From contig DASXYG010000140.1 in NCBI GenBank assembly GCA_036502625.1, positions 62,001 through 126,000 of the forward strand: a stretch of DNA of 64,000 nucleotides, in the 5' to 3' direction. A model generated the notes under the pieces. The model worked only from the letters and a program-made list of their open reading frames with translations, did not search any database and was not told where the DNA came from. Positions 6,536 through 15,550 of the stretch are shown in pieces; the stretch's first letter is position 1, and each line of letters begins with the position of its first letter. Made by a program: the position numbers and the translations under genes. This DNA comes from DASXYG01 sp036502625 (GTDB lineage: Bacteria > Actinomycetota > Actinomycetes > Streptosporangiales > Streptosporangiaceae).

Positions 6536-8594
6536 CCATCCCCCTCCCGCTAACCGCCCGCAGATACGCATCCCGCAAAGCCCGCCCCAAAGCCACCCGC
6601 GCCAAATGCCGCGTGTAGCCATCCTCCACAGCAATCCCGTCCGTCCACACCGCCGCCACCTCATCCCAGGCGACCCCAGCCCCGTCCGCGTCCACACCGA
6701 CGGCGAGAGGCCGTGCCCGGCCCCCCTGTTCCGCCGGGAGCGACCGGCGGGCCTGAGGAGAAACCCCCTGCCCCCCATCCCCGGAACGCGGGGAGCGAGG
6801 CTGGGCAGAAACCCCTTGCTCCCCATCCCCGGTGCGCGGGGAGAGGGAGTGAGCAGAAGCCCCGCCCCCCTCACCGCCAAGGCGCGGCAACGCGACTCCC
6901 CCTCCGCGCAGAGGCGAGGCGGGGTGAGAAGAAACCCCCTCAGGAAGCGTGGACGCGACTCCCTCCCCGGACAGATGGGAGGCGGGGTCAGGAGAAACCC
7001 CCAACCCCTCACCCCCAGGAAGCGTGGACGCGGCCCCCTCCCCGGGAAGCGGGGACAGGGGGTGAGGAGAAGCCCCGTCCCCCTCATCCCCGGGAAGCGA
7101 GGAGGCGGGGTGAACAGGAGCCCCAGACCCCCCACCCCCGGGAAGCGGGGACGCGACTCCCTCGCCGGGGAGTCGAGATGCGCCTTGCTCTGCGGAGAGC
7201 GAGGGAACTGTGTGGGGAGAACCCCCGTCCCCCTCACCCCCAGGGCGCGGCGACGCGACTTCCCCTCCGGGCAGAGGGGAGGCGGGGTATGGAGAAGCCC
7301 GGCCCCCCTCACCCTCGGGAAGCATGGACGCGGCACCCTCCCCGGGAAGCGGGGACGGGGAGTGAGCAGGAGCCCCGTCCCCCTCACCGCCAGGGAGCGT
7401 GGACGCAGCCCCCTCCCCGGGAAGCGGGGACAGGGAGTGAGCAGGAGCCCCGTCCCCCTCACCTCCGGGGAGCGGGGAGGCGACTCCCTCGCCGGGGGGC
7501 CGGGACGCGCCTTGCTCTGCGGAGAGCGAGGGAACTGTGTGCGGAGAAGCCCCGTCCCCCTCACCCCCGGGAAGCGGGGAGGCAGGGTGAGCAGGAGCCC
7601 CGGCCCCCTCACCCCCAAGGCGCGGCGACGCGACACCCCCTCCGGGGAACGGGGAGAGGGGGTGTGCAGGAATCCCGCCCCCCTCACCTCCAGGAAGCGG
7701 GGAGGCGGGGTGAGCAGGAGCCCCAGGCCCCCCACCTCCAGGAAGAGGGGAGGCGGGGTCAGGAGAAACCCCCTCCCCCTCACCTCCACGGTGTGGTGGC
7801 GTGACTTTCTCTCCGGGGAGAGGGGAGGCGGCGTGAGGAGACGCCACGCCCCGCTCACCTGCGGGGGGGTGGGAGGAGAGGGCGGGGATTGGGTGGGGTA
7901 GGGGGCCGTCGGCTACCAGGAGGGGGCGGTCGGCTATGGACATTAGGGCGGCGCGGACATGGACGACCGCGCCGGACTCGTCCAGGTGTATGACCGCCGC
8001 CGCTCCCGCCATCGCGAAGTCCCCTGGGCGGCGGGCGAACTCTGCGAAGCCCCAGCCCGCGCGCGGTGGCATGGTGGGGACCCGTACCCAGGTGACCAGC
8101 TCGTCCTCGGCTAGGGCCGTGGTGTACAGGGAGGTGAAGAAGTCCGCGGCGGGGATGGTGCGGCGGCCGCGGTCCAGTGACTCGGCGTGGACGGTGGCGT
8201 TCAGCGTGACCATGGCGAGCGGCAACTCGGCGGCCGGGTCGGCGTGGGCGAGGGTGCCGCCGAGGGTGCCGCGGTTGCGGATGCCGACGTGTCCGATGTG
8301 CCGGGCGACCTCACGCAGCAGGGGCGTACGGCGGGCCACCAGCGGGTCGCGCTCCAGCCGCCGGTGCCGGACGAGCGCCCCGATGATCAGCGAGTCGACG
8401 TCCTCGAAGACGCGCGCGAGGCCGTCCATCCGGTCGATGTCGATCAGCGCCCCGGGCCGCGCCAGCCGCAGGTTCATCATCGGCACCAGGCTCTGCCCCC
8501 CGGCGATCACCTTCGCGTCGGGATCGTCCCGCATCGCCCGCAACACCCCCGCCACGTCCGGCGGCCGTACGTAGCGGAACGCGGACGCCTTCAC
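6528..8594 (-). CDS. molybdenum hydroxylase FAD subunit (CoxM type) with a 360-residue in-frame repeat insertion
   Basis: This encodes 688 residues, against about 280-300 for the family. Residues 1-253 form a normal FAD-binding domain, with AGGQSLVPMM (31-40), the NRGTLGGTLAHADPAAE loop (107-123) and a FARRPGDFAMAG motif. Residues 254-613 are a Pro/Gly/Ser/Glu-rich array of 16 units (SPLPGGEGDGAPA-like). From about 624 the family's C-terminal domain resumes (GVDADGAGVAWDEV to ARVALGRALRDAYLRA). Every unit length is a multiple of three and there is no stop, so the frame is intact. The GTG start at 8594 overlaps the large-subunit stop (GTGA). The insertion sits in the C-terminal domain that follows the FAD-binding domain. 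Whether the protein still works is unknown. Confidence 0.88.
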   Translation of the reverse strand: MKASAFRYVRPPDVAGVLRAMRDDPDAKVIAGGQSLVPMMNLRLARPGALIDIDRMDGLARVFEDVDSLIIGALVRHRRLERDPLVARRTPLLREVARHIGHVGIRNRGTLGGTLAHADPAAELPLAMVTLNATVHAESLDRGRRTIPAADFFTSLYTTALAEDELVTWVRVPTMPPRAGWGFAEFARRPGDFAMAGAAAVIHLDESGAVVHVRAALMSIADRPLLVADGPLPHPIPALSSHPPAGERGVASPHAASPLPGEKVTPPHRGGEGEGVSPDPASPLPGGGGPGAPAHPASPLPGGEGGGIPAHPLSPFPGGGVASPRLGGEGAGAPAHPASPLPGGEGDGASPHTVPSLSAEQGASRPPGEGVASPLPGGEGDGAPAHSLSPLPGEGAASTLPGGEGDGAPAHSPSPLPGEGAASMLPEGEGGRASPYPASPLPGGEVASPRPGGEGDGGSPHTVPSLSAEQGASRLPGEGVASPLPGGGGSGAPVHPASSLPGDEGDGASPHPLSPLPGEGAASTLPGGEGLGVSPDPASHLSGEGVASTLPEGVSSHPASPLRGGGVALPRLGGEGGGASAHSLSPRTGDGEQGVSAQPRSPRSGDGGQGVSPQARRSLPAEQGGRARPLAVGVDADGAGVAWDEVAAVWTDGIAVEDGYTRHLARVALGRALRDAYLRAVSGRGMGG
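6756..7835. repeat. in-frame tandem repeat array, 16 units of 48/75/102 bp, inside the FAD-subunit gene
   Basis: Translated from the coding strand, the array splits into six 16-residue, seven 25-residue, two 34-residue and one 21-residue unit, summing to exactly 360 residues. Lengths follow 16+9n, so units grow by a 27-bp module. The DNA is made of short GC-rich hairpins such as CCCCTCCCCGGGAAGCGGGG, resembling REP-like palindromes seen elsewhere in bacteria. The DNA lacks stops in several frames, which explains long spurious open frames on both strands here. Confidence 0.9.
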
Positions 8595-10894
8595 GCACAC
8601 CCCCCGGCGGCCACGGGAGCGTACCCGGCACTTGGCACCCGCCGGGCCTGTACGAGATCGCGTGGGGTGATCGGGGTGGTGGTGACCGTGGTGCCCAGGG
8701 CGGCGTCCACCGCGGCCGCGACCGCGGGGTAGACCGCGATCGTGCCGCTCTCCCCCACCCCGCGGACGTTCAGCGGGTTGCGGTCCGTCCACGCCATCCG
8801 GTGGGTGACCGCGACGTCCGGGACCTCGGACGCGCCCGGCAGCAGGTACGCGGCGAACGTCGTGGACGCGGGCTGGCCGTCCTGGTCGTACGCGTACTCC
8901 TCCAGGAGCGCACCCCCGATGCCCTGCGCGACGCCCCCGCGTACCTGGCCCTCCACGATCATCGGGTTGATCTCCACGCCTCCCTCGTGCGCGACGCCGT
9001 ACGCGAGCACCCCGGTGACGCCGGTCTCGGCGTCCACCCCGACCACCGCGACGTGCGCCCCCATGGTCCAGGTCACGGTCGGCGGCCGGAACAGCACGAC
9101 CTCGTCAAGCGGCCCCTCGGCGGCCACCTCCGCCCAGGTCACCCCCGTCTCGGTGCCGGCGATCGCGAATCCGCCCGGACCCGGCTCGACCTTCTCCGCG
9201 TCCACGCCGAGCATCCCGGCGGCCCGGACGCGCGCCTCCTCGGCCAGCCGCCCCGCCGCCTCGTGCACCGCGTTCCCGGCCAGCACCGCGGACCTGCTGG
9301 CGAACGTGCCCACGCCCTCGCGCACCGCGTCGGTGTCCCCGACCCGTACGGCCACCTCGTCCGGCCGTACGCCCAGCGCGTCGGCGGCCACCTGCGCCAG
9401 CGTCGTCTCGTGCCCCTGCCCGGCGGACGCGGACCCGGCGGCCACCGCGAACCCGCCGCCGGGCGTCAACCGCACCCGGCCGCTCTCGAACGGCCCGCGG
9501 CCGGTCGCCTCGACGTAGCAGGCCACGCCGGCGCCCACGGCGAGCCCGGGGTGGGCCGCGCGCAGCCGCGCCACCTCGGCCTCCGGCACGAGCTCCACGG
9601 CGGCGTCCAGGCAGGCCGCGAAGTCGCCGCCGTCGTAGCTGATCGGCACGCCGTCGCGGTACGGCAGCGGCAGCGCGTACGGCAGGTCCGCCGCGGTCAG
9701 CACGTTGCGCCGCCGGATCTCCACCGGGTCGATGCCCAGCTCGCGCGCCGCGAGGTCCAGGCTGCGCTCCAGCGCGAAGCACGCCTCGGGCCGTCCGGCG
9801 CCGCGGTACTGCGCCACGATCGTCTTGTTGGTGAACGCCGCTCGGCCGTGCGCGCGGAACGCCGGGATGCGGTACGGCCCGGCCAGGTGGATGGCGGTGT
9901 TCGCGATGATCCCCGCGGCCCACAGGCTGCCCGCGCCCAGGTCGATGAGGAAGTCGTCCTCCCAGGCGAGCACGCGCCCGTCGGCGTCCACGGACAGCCG
10001 CGCGCGGTGCGTCTGGTCGCGGCCCTGCGCGCCGGAGACCAGGTGCTCCGCGCGGTCCTCGGCCCACAGCACGCCGCGGCCCAGCTCGTGCGCCACGTAC
10101 GCGATGACGATCTCCTCGCCGTACACGTTGGCCTTGGTGCCGAACCCGCCGCCGACGTCCGGCACGGCCACCCGTACGGAATCGGCGTCCCATCCGGTGG
10201 CCGCGCAGATCGCGGTGCGCACCTGGTGCGGGATCTGCGACGACGTCCACACCTCGAGCCGTCCGCCGACCGTACGGGCCAGCACGCCGCGGCATTCCAG
10301 CGGCACCCCGCCGTGCCGCCCCATGCGGTACGTCTGCTCGATGGTCACCGCGGCGCCCGCGTGCCCGGCCGCGACGTCGCCGAACGCGCAGGTGATCTCC
10401 GCGGCCAGGTTGGCGTCGAGGTGCGGGTGCAGCGGCGGCGCGGCCAGCGCGGACGCCGCGTCGAGCACGGGTTCCAGCGGGTCGTACGCCACGTCGACCA
10501 GTTCGGCGGCGTCCTCGGCGGCGTGCCGCGACCCGGCGACCACCACGGCGACGGGCTCGCCCACGTAACGCACCCGGTCGGTGGCCAGGCAGGGCAGCGC
10601 GGGGTCGACCATCGTGAACCCGGTGGCGGCGGTGAAGTCCGGGTCGGGCTTGGTCAGCATCGGGATGGGCCCCACCCGTCCGGCCAGGTCGGCGCCGGTG
10701 TGCACGGCCACCACGCCGGCCGCGGCGCGCGCCTCGCGCGCGTCGACGGTGATCCGCGCGTGCGGCCGGTCCGACCGGACGAACGCGGCGTGCAGGGTGT
10801 CGCGGCCGGCCATGTCGGCGACGTACGTGCCGCGGCCCGCGAGCAGCCGCGCGTCCTCGCTGCGCCGGACCGCCGCGCCGACCCAGCCGCTCAC
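8591..10894 (-). CDS. molybdenum hydroxylase large subunit (CoxL form II/xanthine dehydrogenase type)
   Basis: A 767-residue molybdopterin-cytosine-dinucleotide type subunit carrying the hydroxylating active site. The N-terminus GAAVRRSEDARLLAGRGTYVADM is typical. The loop AYRCSFR that marks true CO dehydrogenase is replaced by QYRGAGRPEACF, the form II pattern, so it is not a CO oxidiser. GGGFGTKANVYGEEI and a C-terminal VRGVGESGTIAVYPAV (with the catalytic Glu of GVGE) are present. The GTG start at 10894 overlaps the permease stop. Together with the ABC importer and the enamidase-like gene it probably hydroxylates an N-heteroaromatic ring. The substrate is inferred, not shown. Confidence 0.92.
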   Translation of the reverse strand: MSGWVGAAVRRSEDARLLAGRGTYVADMAGRDTLHAAFVRSDRPHARITVDAREARAAAGVVAVHTGADLAGRVGPIPMLTKPDPDFTAATGFTMVDPALPCLATDRVRYVGEPVAVVVAGSRHAAEDAAELVDVAYDPLEPVLDAASALAAPPLHPHLDANLAAEITCAFGDVAAGHAGAAVTIEQTYRMGRHGGVPLECRGVLARTVGGRLEVWTSSQIPHQVRTAICAATGWDADSVRVAVPDVGGGFGTKANVYGEEIVIAYVAHELGRGVLWAEDRAEHLVSGAQGRDQTHRARLSVDADGRVLAWEDDFLIDLGAGSLWAAGIIANTAIHLAGPYRIPAFRAHGRAAFTNKTIVAQYRGAGRPEACFALERSLDLAARELGIDPVEIRRRNVLTAADLPYALPLPYRDGVPISYDGGDFAACLDAAVELVPEAEVARLRAAHPGLAVGAGVACYVEATGRGPFESGRVRLTPGGGFAVAAGSASAGQGHETTLAQVAADALGVRPDEVAVRVGDTDAVREGVGTFASRSAVLAGNAVHEAAGRLAEEARVRAAGMLGVDAEKVEPGPGGFAIAGTETGVTWAEVAAEGPLDEVVLFRPPTVTWTMGAHVAVVGVDAETGVTGVLAYGVAHEGGVEINPMIVEGQVRGGVAQGIGGALLEEYAYDQDGQPASTTFAAYLLPGASEVPDVAVTHRMAWTDRNPLNVRGVGESGTIAVYPAVAAAVDAALGTTVTTTPITPRDLVQARRVPSAGYAPVAAGGCA

Positions 10895-11646
10895 CTGACC
10901 CTCCGCTCCAGCCGCCACAGCAGCAGCGACAGCACGAACGAGATCGCGATCAGCAGCAGGATCGTGGACATCATGTCCGCGTAGTCGCCGCCGGAGTACG
11001 ACTGGAGGACCACCCGGCCGAGGCCGCGCTTGGTGGCGAAGAACTCCGACAGCACCACGCCGACCAGCGACAGGCTCACCGCGAGCCGCAGCCCGGTGAG
11101 CAGGGGGCCGCGGATGGCCGGGAGCAGGATGTGCGTCAGCGTCTGCCACCGGTTCGCGCGCACGGACCTGGCCAGCCGCCAGTAGACGTCCGGGATCTCC
11201 CGTACGCCGGTGGCCACGTTGATCAGCACGGGGAACAGCCCGAACAGCACGCCCATGACGATCTTGGACCCGTAGCCGAGGTGGAACACCGGGAGCAGCA
11301 CCGGGTACAGCACGATCTTCGGCACGCCGTTCAGCACCGTGATGAACGGCCCGAACACCACGCGCGCGACCTTCGACAGGCCGAGCCCGAGCCCGACGAG
11401 CCCGCCGCCGAACGTGGCCACCGCGAACGCGCCGAGCGCGGCGAGCAGCGTCTCCCGCAGGTCGGCGAGGTAGCGGGGGTCGGTCAGGTCGCGGCCGAGC
11501 GCGCCGAGCGTGGCCAGCGGCTTGGGGATGACGAAGCTGAGGTGCGACGCGATCTCCCAGACGATCGCCGCGGCCACCGCGACGCCGACGGACCCGATGA
11601 GGATCCGCGCGTCGCCGCGCGCCGGGCGTGCGGCGGTGAGGCTCAT
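10891..11646 (-). CDS. ABC importer permease (SsuC/TauC type)
   Basis: A 251-residue inner-membrane permease with about six hydrophobic helices. The EAA-type ATPase docking loop appears around VYWRLARSVRANRWQTLTHI and LPAIRGPLLTGLRLAVS. The start is the ATG at 11646, overlapping the stop of the second permease (ATGA). It works with the permease, ATPase and NMT1-type binding protein upstream to import a small, possibly aromatic or heterocyclic, solute for the hydroxylase encoded directly downstream. Confidence 0.9.
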   Translation of the reverse strand: MSLTAARPARGDARILIGSVGVAVAAAIVWEIASHLSFVIPKPLATLGALGRDLTDPRYLADLRETLLAALGAFAVATFGGGLVGLGLGLSKVARVVFGPFITVLNGVPKIVLYPVLLPVFHLGYGSKIVMGVLFGLFPVLINVATGVREIPDVYWRLARSVRANRWQTLTHILLPAIRGPLLTGLRLAVSLSLVGVVLSEFFATKRGLGRVVLQSYSGGDYADMMSTILLLIAISFVLSLLLWRLERRVR

Positions 11647-12479
11647 GCGTTCCTCCTGCGCATCAGCAGCCGCTCGGCGATCTCCAGCACCGCCGTGAGC
11701 AGCACGGATATCGCCACGATCACGAGGATGTACGCGTACATGCCGACCGCGTCGAACGACTCGTACAGGTAGCGGATCTGGTAGCCGAGCCCGGCCTGCG
11801 CGGTGGTGAACTCCATCGCGACGGTGCCGATCAGCGCGTAGACGACGCCGAGCCGCAGCCCGGCGAAGACGTACGGCGCGGCGGCCGGGAGCGCCACCCG
11901 GAACAGCGTCTGCGCGCGCGAGCAGCGGATCGACGCGGCCAGCTTCAGGTACACCGGCGGCACCGCGCGCAGCCCCATCCAGGTGTTCAGCGTCATCGGG
12001 ATCGCCGTCATGACCGACGCCAGCACGATCACCGACCACTGGTTGATGCCGATCAGCACGATCGAGATCGGATAGAACAGCACGAGCGGCACCGCGTAGA
12101 ACGACACCAGGTACGGCTCGAACACCCGCCCCACGCCCGGCGCCTTCCAGAACCCGAGGCCCACGAGCAGCCCCGCGGCCACCCCGAACACGCAGGACAG
12201 CACCAGCTCCATGCCGGTGCGCACCGCGTCCGGCCAGAACTCCGCGGACCCGACGATCTGCGCGGTCGCCGGGAGGATGTCCGACGGCGCGGGCAGCACG
12301 TCCGGCGCCCACCATCCGCCGCGCGCGCCCGCCTCGGCGACGACCCCGGCGATCACGATCAGCGCGACGGTCGCGCCCGCGCTGGCCAGCCCGCTCCCGG
12401 GCCGCCGCCTCCCGCGCGGTCTGCGTGCGGCCGCGCGCCCGGCCGTACGGGACGCCGCCTCGGGTGCCCGCACGCTCAT
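11643..12479 (-). CDS. ABC importer permease (SsuC/TauC type)
   Basis: A 278-residue second permease of the same importer, with an Arg-rich cytoplasmic N-terminus, a first helix near 35-50 and the docking loop around VYLKLAASIRCSRAQTLFRVALPAAAP. The start is the ATG at 12479 and overlaps the ATPase stop by four bases. Two different permease subunits suggest a heterodimeric channel, less common than a homodimer for this family but known in NMT1/thiamine-precursor-like importers. Confidence 0.9.
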   Translation of the reverse strand: MSVRAPEAASRTAGRAAARRPRGRRRPGSGLASAGATVALIVIAGVVAEAGARGGWWAPDVLPAPSDILPATAQIVGSAEFWPDAVRTGMELVLSCVFGVAAGLLVGLGFWKAPGVGRVFEPYLVSFYAVPLVLFYPISIVLIGINQWSVIVLASVMTAIPMTLNTWMGLRAVPPVYLKLAASIRCSRAQTLFRVALPAAAPYVFAGLRLGVVYALIGTVAMEFTTAQAGLGYQIRYLYESFDAVGMYAYILVIVAISVLLTAVLEIAERLLMRRRNA

Positions 12480-13297
12480 GCCCGAACCTGGTTCTCCTGG
12501 GCGAAGCCGCGCATCGACTCGGTGCGCAGGCTCTCCCAGATGCGGTTCTGCAGCTCGTTGAACCTGGGGGTGGCGACCACGGCGGAGTCGCGGTCCTCGG
12601 GGAGGTCCACGTCCACGACGTCGATGATCGTGCCGGGCCGGTACGACATGACCCACACCTGCTGGGAGAGCAGGATCGCCTCGGAGATGTCGTGCGTCAC
12701 GAACAGCACCGTCTGGTGGGTCTCGCCCCAGATGCGCCGCACCTCGGCGCCGAGCAGCAGCCGCGTCTGCTGGTCCAGCGCCGCGAACGGCTCGTCCATG
12801 AGCAGCACGGACGGCCGCATCGCCAGCGTCCGGGCCAGCGCGACCCGCTGCCGCATGCCGCCGGACAGCTCGGCCGGGTAGCGCCGCTCGAAGCCGCCGA
12901 GCCCGACGAGGTCGATGGCGTCCTGCGCGCGTTCGGCCTGCTCCGTACGGCTCACGTGGGCGATCTGGAGCGGGAACCGCACGTTGTCGGTGACGTTCTT
13001 CCAGGGCAGCGTGGAGTCCTCCTGGAACATCACGCCCACGTCGCGGTCCGGGCCCGACACCGTCCGGCCGCCGATCTCCACCTTCCCGGACGTCGCCGTA
13101 CGCAGCCCGGCGATCACCGAAAGGAGCGTCGACTTCCCGCAGCCGCTCGGCCCCACGACGGACACGAACCCGCGCGCGGGGATCTCCTGGGTGACGCCGT
13201 CCACCGCGACGACCGGCCCGTCGGAGTCGCGCGCCGCGAACTCGACCCGTACGTCCGCCAGCGCCACCCCGCCGGCCGGCGCGTCCTCGCCGGTCAC
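12476..13297 (-). CDS. ABC importer ATPase (SsuB/TauB type)
   Basis: A 273-residue nucleotide-binding subunit. Walker A GPSGCGKSTL, Q-loop VMFQEDSTLPW, signature LSGGMRQRVALARTL, Walker B VLLMDEPFAALD and the switch histidine in FVTHD are all intact. The GTG start at 13297 overlaps the stop of the binding-protein gene (GTGA), so translation is coupled. It powers the two permeases encoded downstream. Confidence 0.93.
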   Translation of the reverse strand: MTGEDAPAGGVALADVRVEFAARDSDGPVVAVDGVTQEIPARGFVSVVGPSGCGKSTLLSVIAGLRTATSGKVEIGGRTVSGPDRDVGVMFQEDSTLPWKNVTDNVRFPLQIAHVSRTEQAERAQDAIDLVGLGGFERRYPAELSGGMRQRVALARTLAMRPSVLLMDEPFAALDQQTRLLLGAEVRRIWGETHQTVLFVTHDISEAILLSQQVWVMSYRPGTIIDVVDVDLPEDRDSAVVATPRFNELQNRIWESLRTESMRGFAQENQVRA

Positions 13298-14295
13298 AGC
13301 TTCGCCCGGTCGGCCGACGGCAGGTACGACTGGTCGAGCGCGGTGGACCAGTCCACCGGCTTCTTGATCTGGCCCGTCTGCACCATGAGGTTCGAGAGGT
13401 TCTTCAGGCCGGCCGGGTCGACCTTCAGCCCGTACGCCGTGTCCATCGCCGGGGTGTCCGCGAGGGCCTTCTTCATCGTCTTGGGGTCGATCTTGAGCAG
13501 CGGCGCGATGTCCGTGGCCGCCTTGTCCGGCTGGTCCCGTACGTAGCCGAACATCTTGTCGACGACCGTGAAGAACGAGGTCAGGTTGGACTTGTTGGCG
13601 TCCGCGTAGCCGGAGTTGACGGCCACCAGGTCGGCCGGGAAGTCGCCGATCTGGTCGCGCGCGGCGATCAGCGTCTTCGCGCCGTCGGACTCCTGCTTCT
13701 GGGTGACGAACGGGTGCATGGCCCAGCCCGCGTCGATGCGCCCGGACTTCGCCGCCGCCCAGTTGTCGCCCTCCGCGCCGACCCCGATCGTCGAGATGCC
13801 GGGCATCTTCTTCTTCAGCGCCTTGACGATCAGCTCGGTGGTCGACCCCGCCGAGGAGAAGCCCAGCTTCGCGGTCGCCGGGTTCACGCCGGCCTTCGTA
13901 CCGATCCAGTAGAAGTCGTTGACCTGGAACCACGGCGCGACGATCGTGATCTGCGACCCGGCGCGCTGCCCGGCGAGCACCACGGACGTGTTGCCGGCGA
14001 TGGCCATGTCGGCGTCGCCCGTACCGACGACCCGCAGCGTGTTGCCGCCCCCGCCGCCGGAGTAGATCGAGACGTCGAGGCCCTTGGCCTTGAACCAGCC
14101 CTTGTCGATCGCGACCTGCAGGATCGCCATGAACGGCAGGCTGTCCGCGCCGGTCGCGGCGATGCGGAGCCGCTTGGTGGCCTTCTCACCCGCGCCCTGC
14201 GTACCACCACCGCATGCGGCGGTCGCGCCGAGCGCGCCGACGAGGGACAACAGCGCGACCGTACGGGCGGCGCGATTCCGGTGGAGCGTGATCAT
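13294..14295 (-). CDS. ABC importer substrate-binding lipoprotein (NMT1/SsuA type)
   Basis: A 333-residue lipoprotein. The signal peptide ends in a lipobox with Cys28 (GATAACGG). The mature part is a type II periplasmic fold of the NMT1/SsuA/TauA group: LPFMAILQVAIDKGWFKAKGLDVSIY, then GDADMAIAGNTSV, FSSAGSTTELIVKAL and SGRIDAGWAMHPFV. The ATG at 14295 has AGGAGG upstream. These proteins bind sulfonates, thiamine precursors, nitrate or small aromatics; context favours the substrate of the adjacent hydroxylase. Confidence 0.9.
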   Translation of the reverse strand: MITLHRNRAARTVALLSLVGALGATAACGGGTQGAGEKATKRLRIAATGADSLPFMAILQVAIDKGWFKAKGLDVSIYSGGGGGNTLRVVGTGDADMAIAGNTSVVLAGQRAGSQITIVAPWFQVNDFYWIGTKAGVNPATAKLGFSSAGSTTELIVKALKKKMPGISTIGVGAEGDNWAAAKSGRIDAGWAMHPFVTQKQESDGAKTLIAARDQIGDFPADLVAVNSGYADANKSNLTSFFTVVDKMFGYVRDQPDKAATDIAPLLKIDPKTMKKALADTPAMDTAYGLKVDPAGLKNLSNLMVQTGQIKKPVDWSTALDQSYLPSADRAKL

Positions 14296-14320
14296 TGGGG
14301 GGCCTCCTGAGTGACGAGGG

Positions 14321-14548
14321 TCAACCGCGACGGCGGCGGAACCGCCTGACCACCGCGACGACGGCGAGCACCGCCAGCGCCGCCGCGGCACCGGCGGCGA
14401 TCCGGCCGCCGTACGACCTGGTGGCGGCCGGCACGACCGGGGACGCGCTTGTGGCCGGGGCCGGCGCGGGGGTGCCGCGCAGCGGCGGCGGTGCGCCCGG
14501 CACGTCGTCGCCGGGCTGGGGGTACGGATCGGGTTCCCGCAGGCTCAC
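14321..14548 (-). CDS. small membrane-anchored protein of the importer/hydroxylase operon
   Basis: A 75-residue protein with a Pro-rich N-terminal half (PQPGDDVPGAPPPLRG) and a single C-terminal hydrophobic helix AAGAAAALAVLAVVAVV followed by a basic tail RRFRRRRG. The GTG at 14548 overlaps the LLM enzyme stop (GTGA), and the gene sits 25 bases before the binding protein, so it belongs to the operon. No known family is recognised. By topology it would be a bitopic membrane protein. Confidence 0.7.
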   Translation of the reverse strand: MSLREPDPYPQPGDDVPGAPPPLRGTPAPAPATSASPVVPAATRSYGGRIAAGAAAALAVLAVVAVVRRFRRRRG

Positions 14549-15537
14549 AGATCGTCCGTGAGCTCGGCGAACGTACGGATCGTCGGCGCGCGGCTCTCGC
14601 CCGGCCGTACGAACGGCACGATCGCCACCTGGTCCACGCCGAAGCCGGAGATCTCCTTCAGCCGGGCGCGGCACTCCTCCGGCGTGCCCGCCAGGGAGAA
14701 GAGGTCGGCCAGCTCGTTGGTCACCAGGTCGGCGTGGCCGGCCTCGGTGTCCATGTGGTGGTAGTAGTCGTACGTCTCGCGGATGCGGTCGACGGCGGCC
14801 TGCTCCGACTCCGCGATCTCCGCGGGCAGCGGCCGGATCACCACCCGGGCGACCTGCGCGCGCACGAGGTCGCGCGCCTCGTCGCTGTCCTCCCGGATGG
14901 CCGTCGGCGTCCACAGCACGATGTGCAGGTCGTCGAGCGTACGGCCGCTCTCCTTGGCGCCGGCCTCGACCGTGTCGAGCGCCGCCTTCACGAACTGCGG
15001 CGCCGTGCCGACCAGCACGATCACGCCGTCGGCGATCCGTCCGGCCATGCGCAGGATCTTCGGCGCCGAGGCGGCGACGTAGATCGGGATGTCGCGCGGC
15101 TCGGTCAGGTAGTTAAGGTGGTACGACGCGCCGCTGTCCGGCTCGCGGACCTCCTCGCCGCGGAACAGCGCGCGCAGCTCGGCGACCGCGGACTCCAGCT
15201 CGGCCAGCTTCAGCGGCTTCAGGCCCATGGTGCGCAGCGAGGAGTCGCCGGTGCCGATGCCGAGCGCGACCCGTCCGTCGGTCAGCTCCGAGAGCGTCGC
15301 CCACGTGGAGGCGAGCAGGGAGCGGTGCCGGGTCACGGCGTTGGTCACGCCGGTGCCGAACACCGCGCGCGTGGTGCCCACCGCGGCGGCGCCCATGGTC
15401 ACCGACGACTCGCGCCAGATGTTCTGTGAGTCGCCGAACCACACGTTGTCGTAGCCGAGCCCGTCGGCCAGGTGCGCGTAGTCCCGCATCACCCGCGGCG
15501 GCTCCGTCGGGAAGAGCCCGACACCCTTGCTGATCAT
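14545..15537 (-). CDS. LLM-class (luciferase-like, F420 or FMN dependent) oxidoreductase
   Basis: A 330-residue TIM-barrel flavin/F420 enzyme. Family features include LADGLGYDNVWFGDSQ, GTGVTNAVTRHRSLLASTWATLSELTDGRVALGIGTGD and the later PIYVAASAPKILRMAGRIADGVIV, close to the methylene-tetrahydromethanopterin reductase branch that generally uses F420. The ATG at 15537 follows CTGGAGG. It is the first gene of the nine-gene catabolic operon, directly after a perfect operator palindrome. In the pathway it could supply a ring reduction or a Baeyer-Villiger/monooxygenase step; the branch resemblance favours F420-dependent hydride transfer. Confidence 0.88.
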   Translation of the reverse strand: MISKGVGLFPTEPPRVMRDYAHLADGLGYDNVWFGDSQNIWRESSVTMGAAAVGTTRAVFGTGVTNAVTRHRSLLASTWATLSELTDGRVALGIGTGDSSLRTMGLKPLKLAELESAVAELRALFRGEEVREPDSGASYHLNYLTEPRDIPIYVAASAPKILRMAGRIADGVIVLVGTAPQFVKAALDTVEAGAKESGRTLDDLHIVLWTPTAIREDSDEARDLVRAQVARVVIRPLPAEIAESEQAAVDRIRETYDYYHHMDTEAGHADLVTNELADLFSLAGTPEECRARLKEISGFGVDQVAIVPFVRPGESRAPTIRTFAELTDDL

Positions 15538-15550
15538 CCATCCTCCAGAT

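Noticed and set aside
6756..7835. CRISPR array
   Set aside because: Units are contiguous and of variable length with no unique spacers, and they are translated in frame; no cas genes are present.
6047..7858. Long open frame extending the small iron-sulfur subunit to about 600 residues
   Set aside because: The extra part is the repeat array read in another frame; the true subunit starts at 6535, overlapping the FAD-subunit stop.
6264..7901. Plus-strand open frames of 363 and 545 residues across the repeat array
   Set aside because: Low-complexity Arg/Pro/Gly products from stop-poor repeats opposite a supported gene; no start signal or domain.
8591..10894. Carbon monoxide dehydrogenase large subunit
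   Set aside because: The active-site loop reads QYRGAGR rather than AYRCSFR, so the CO-oxidising form is not supported.
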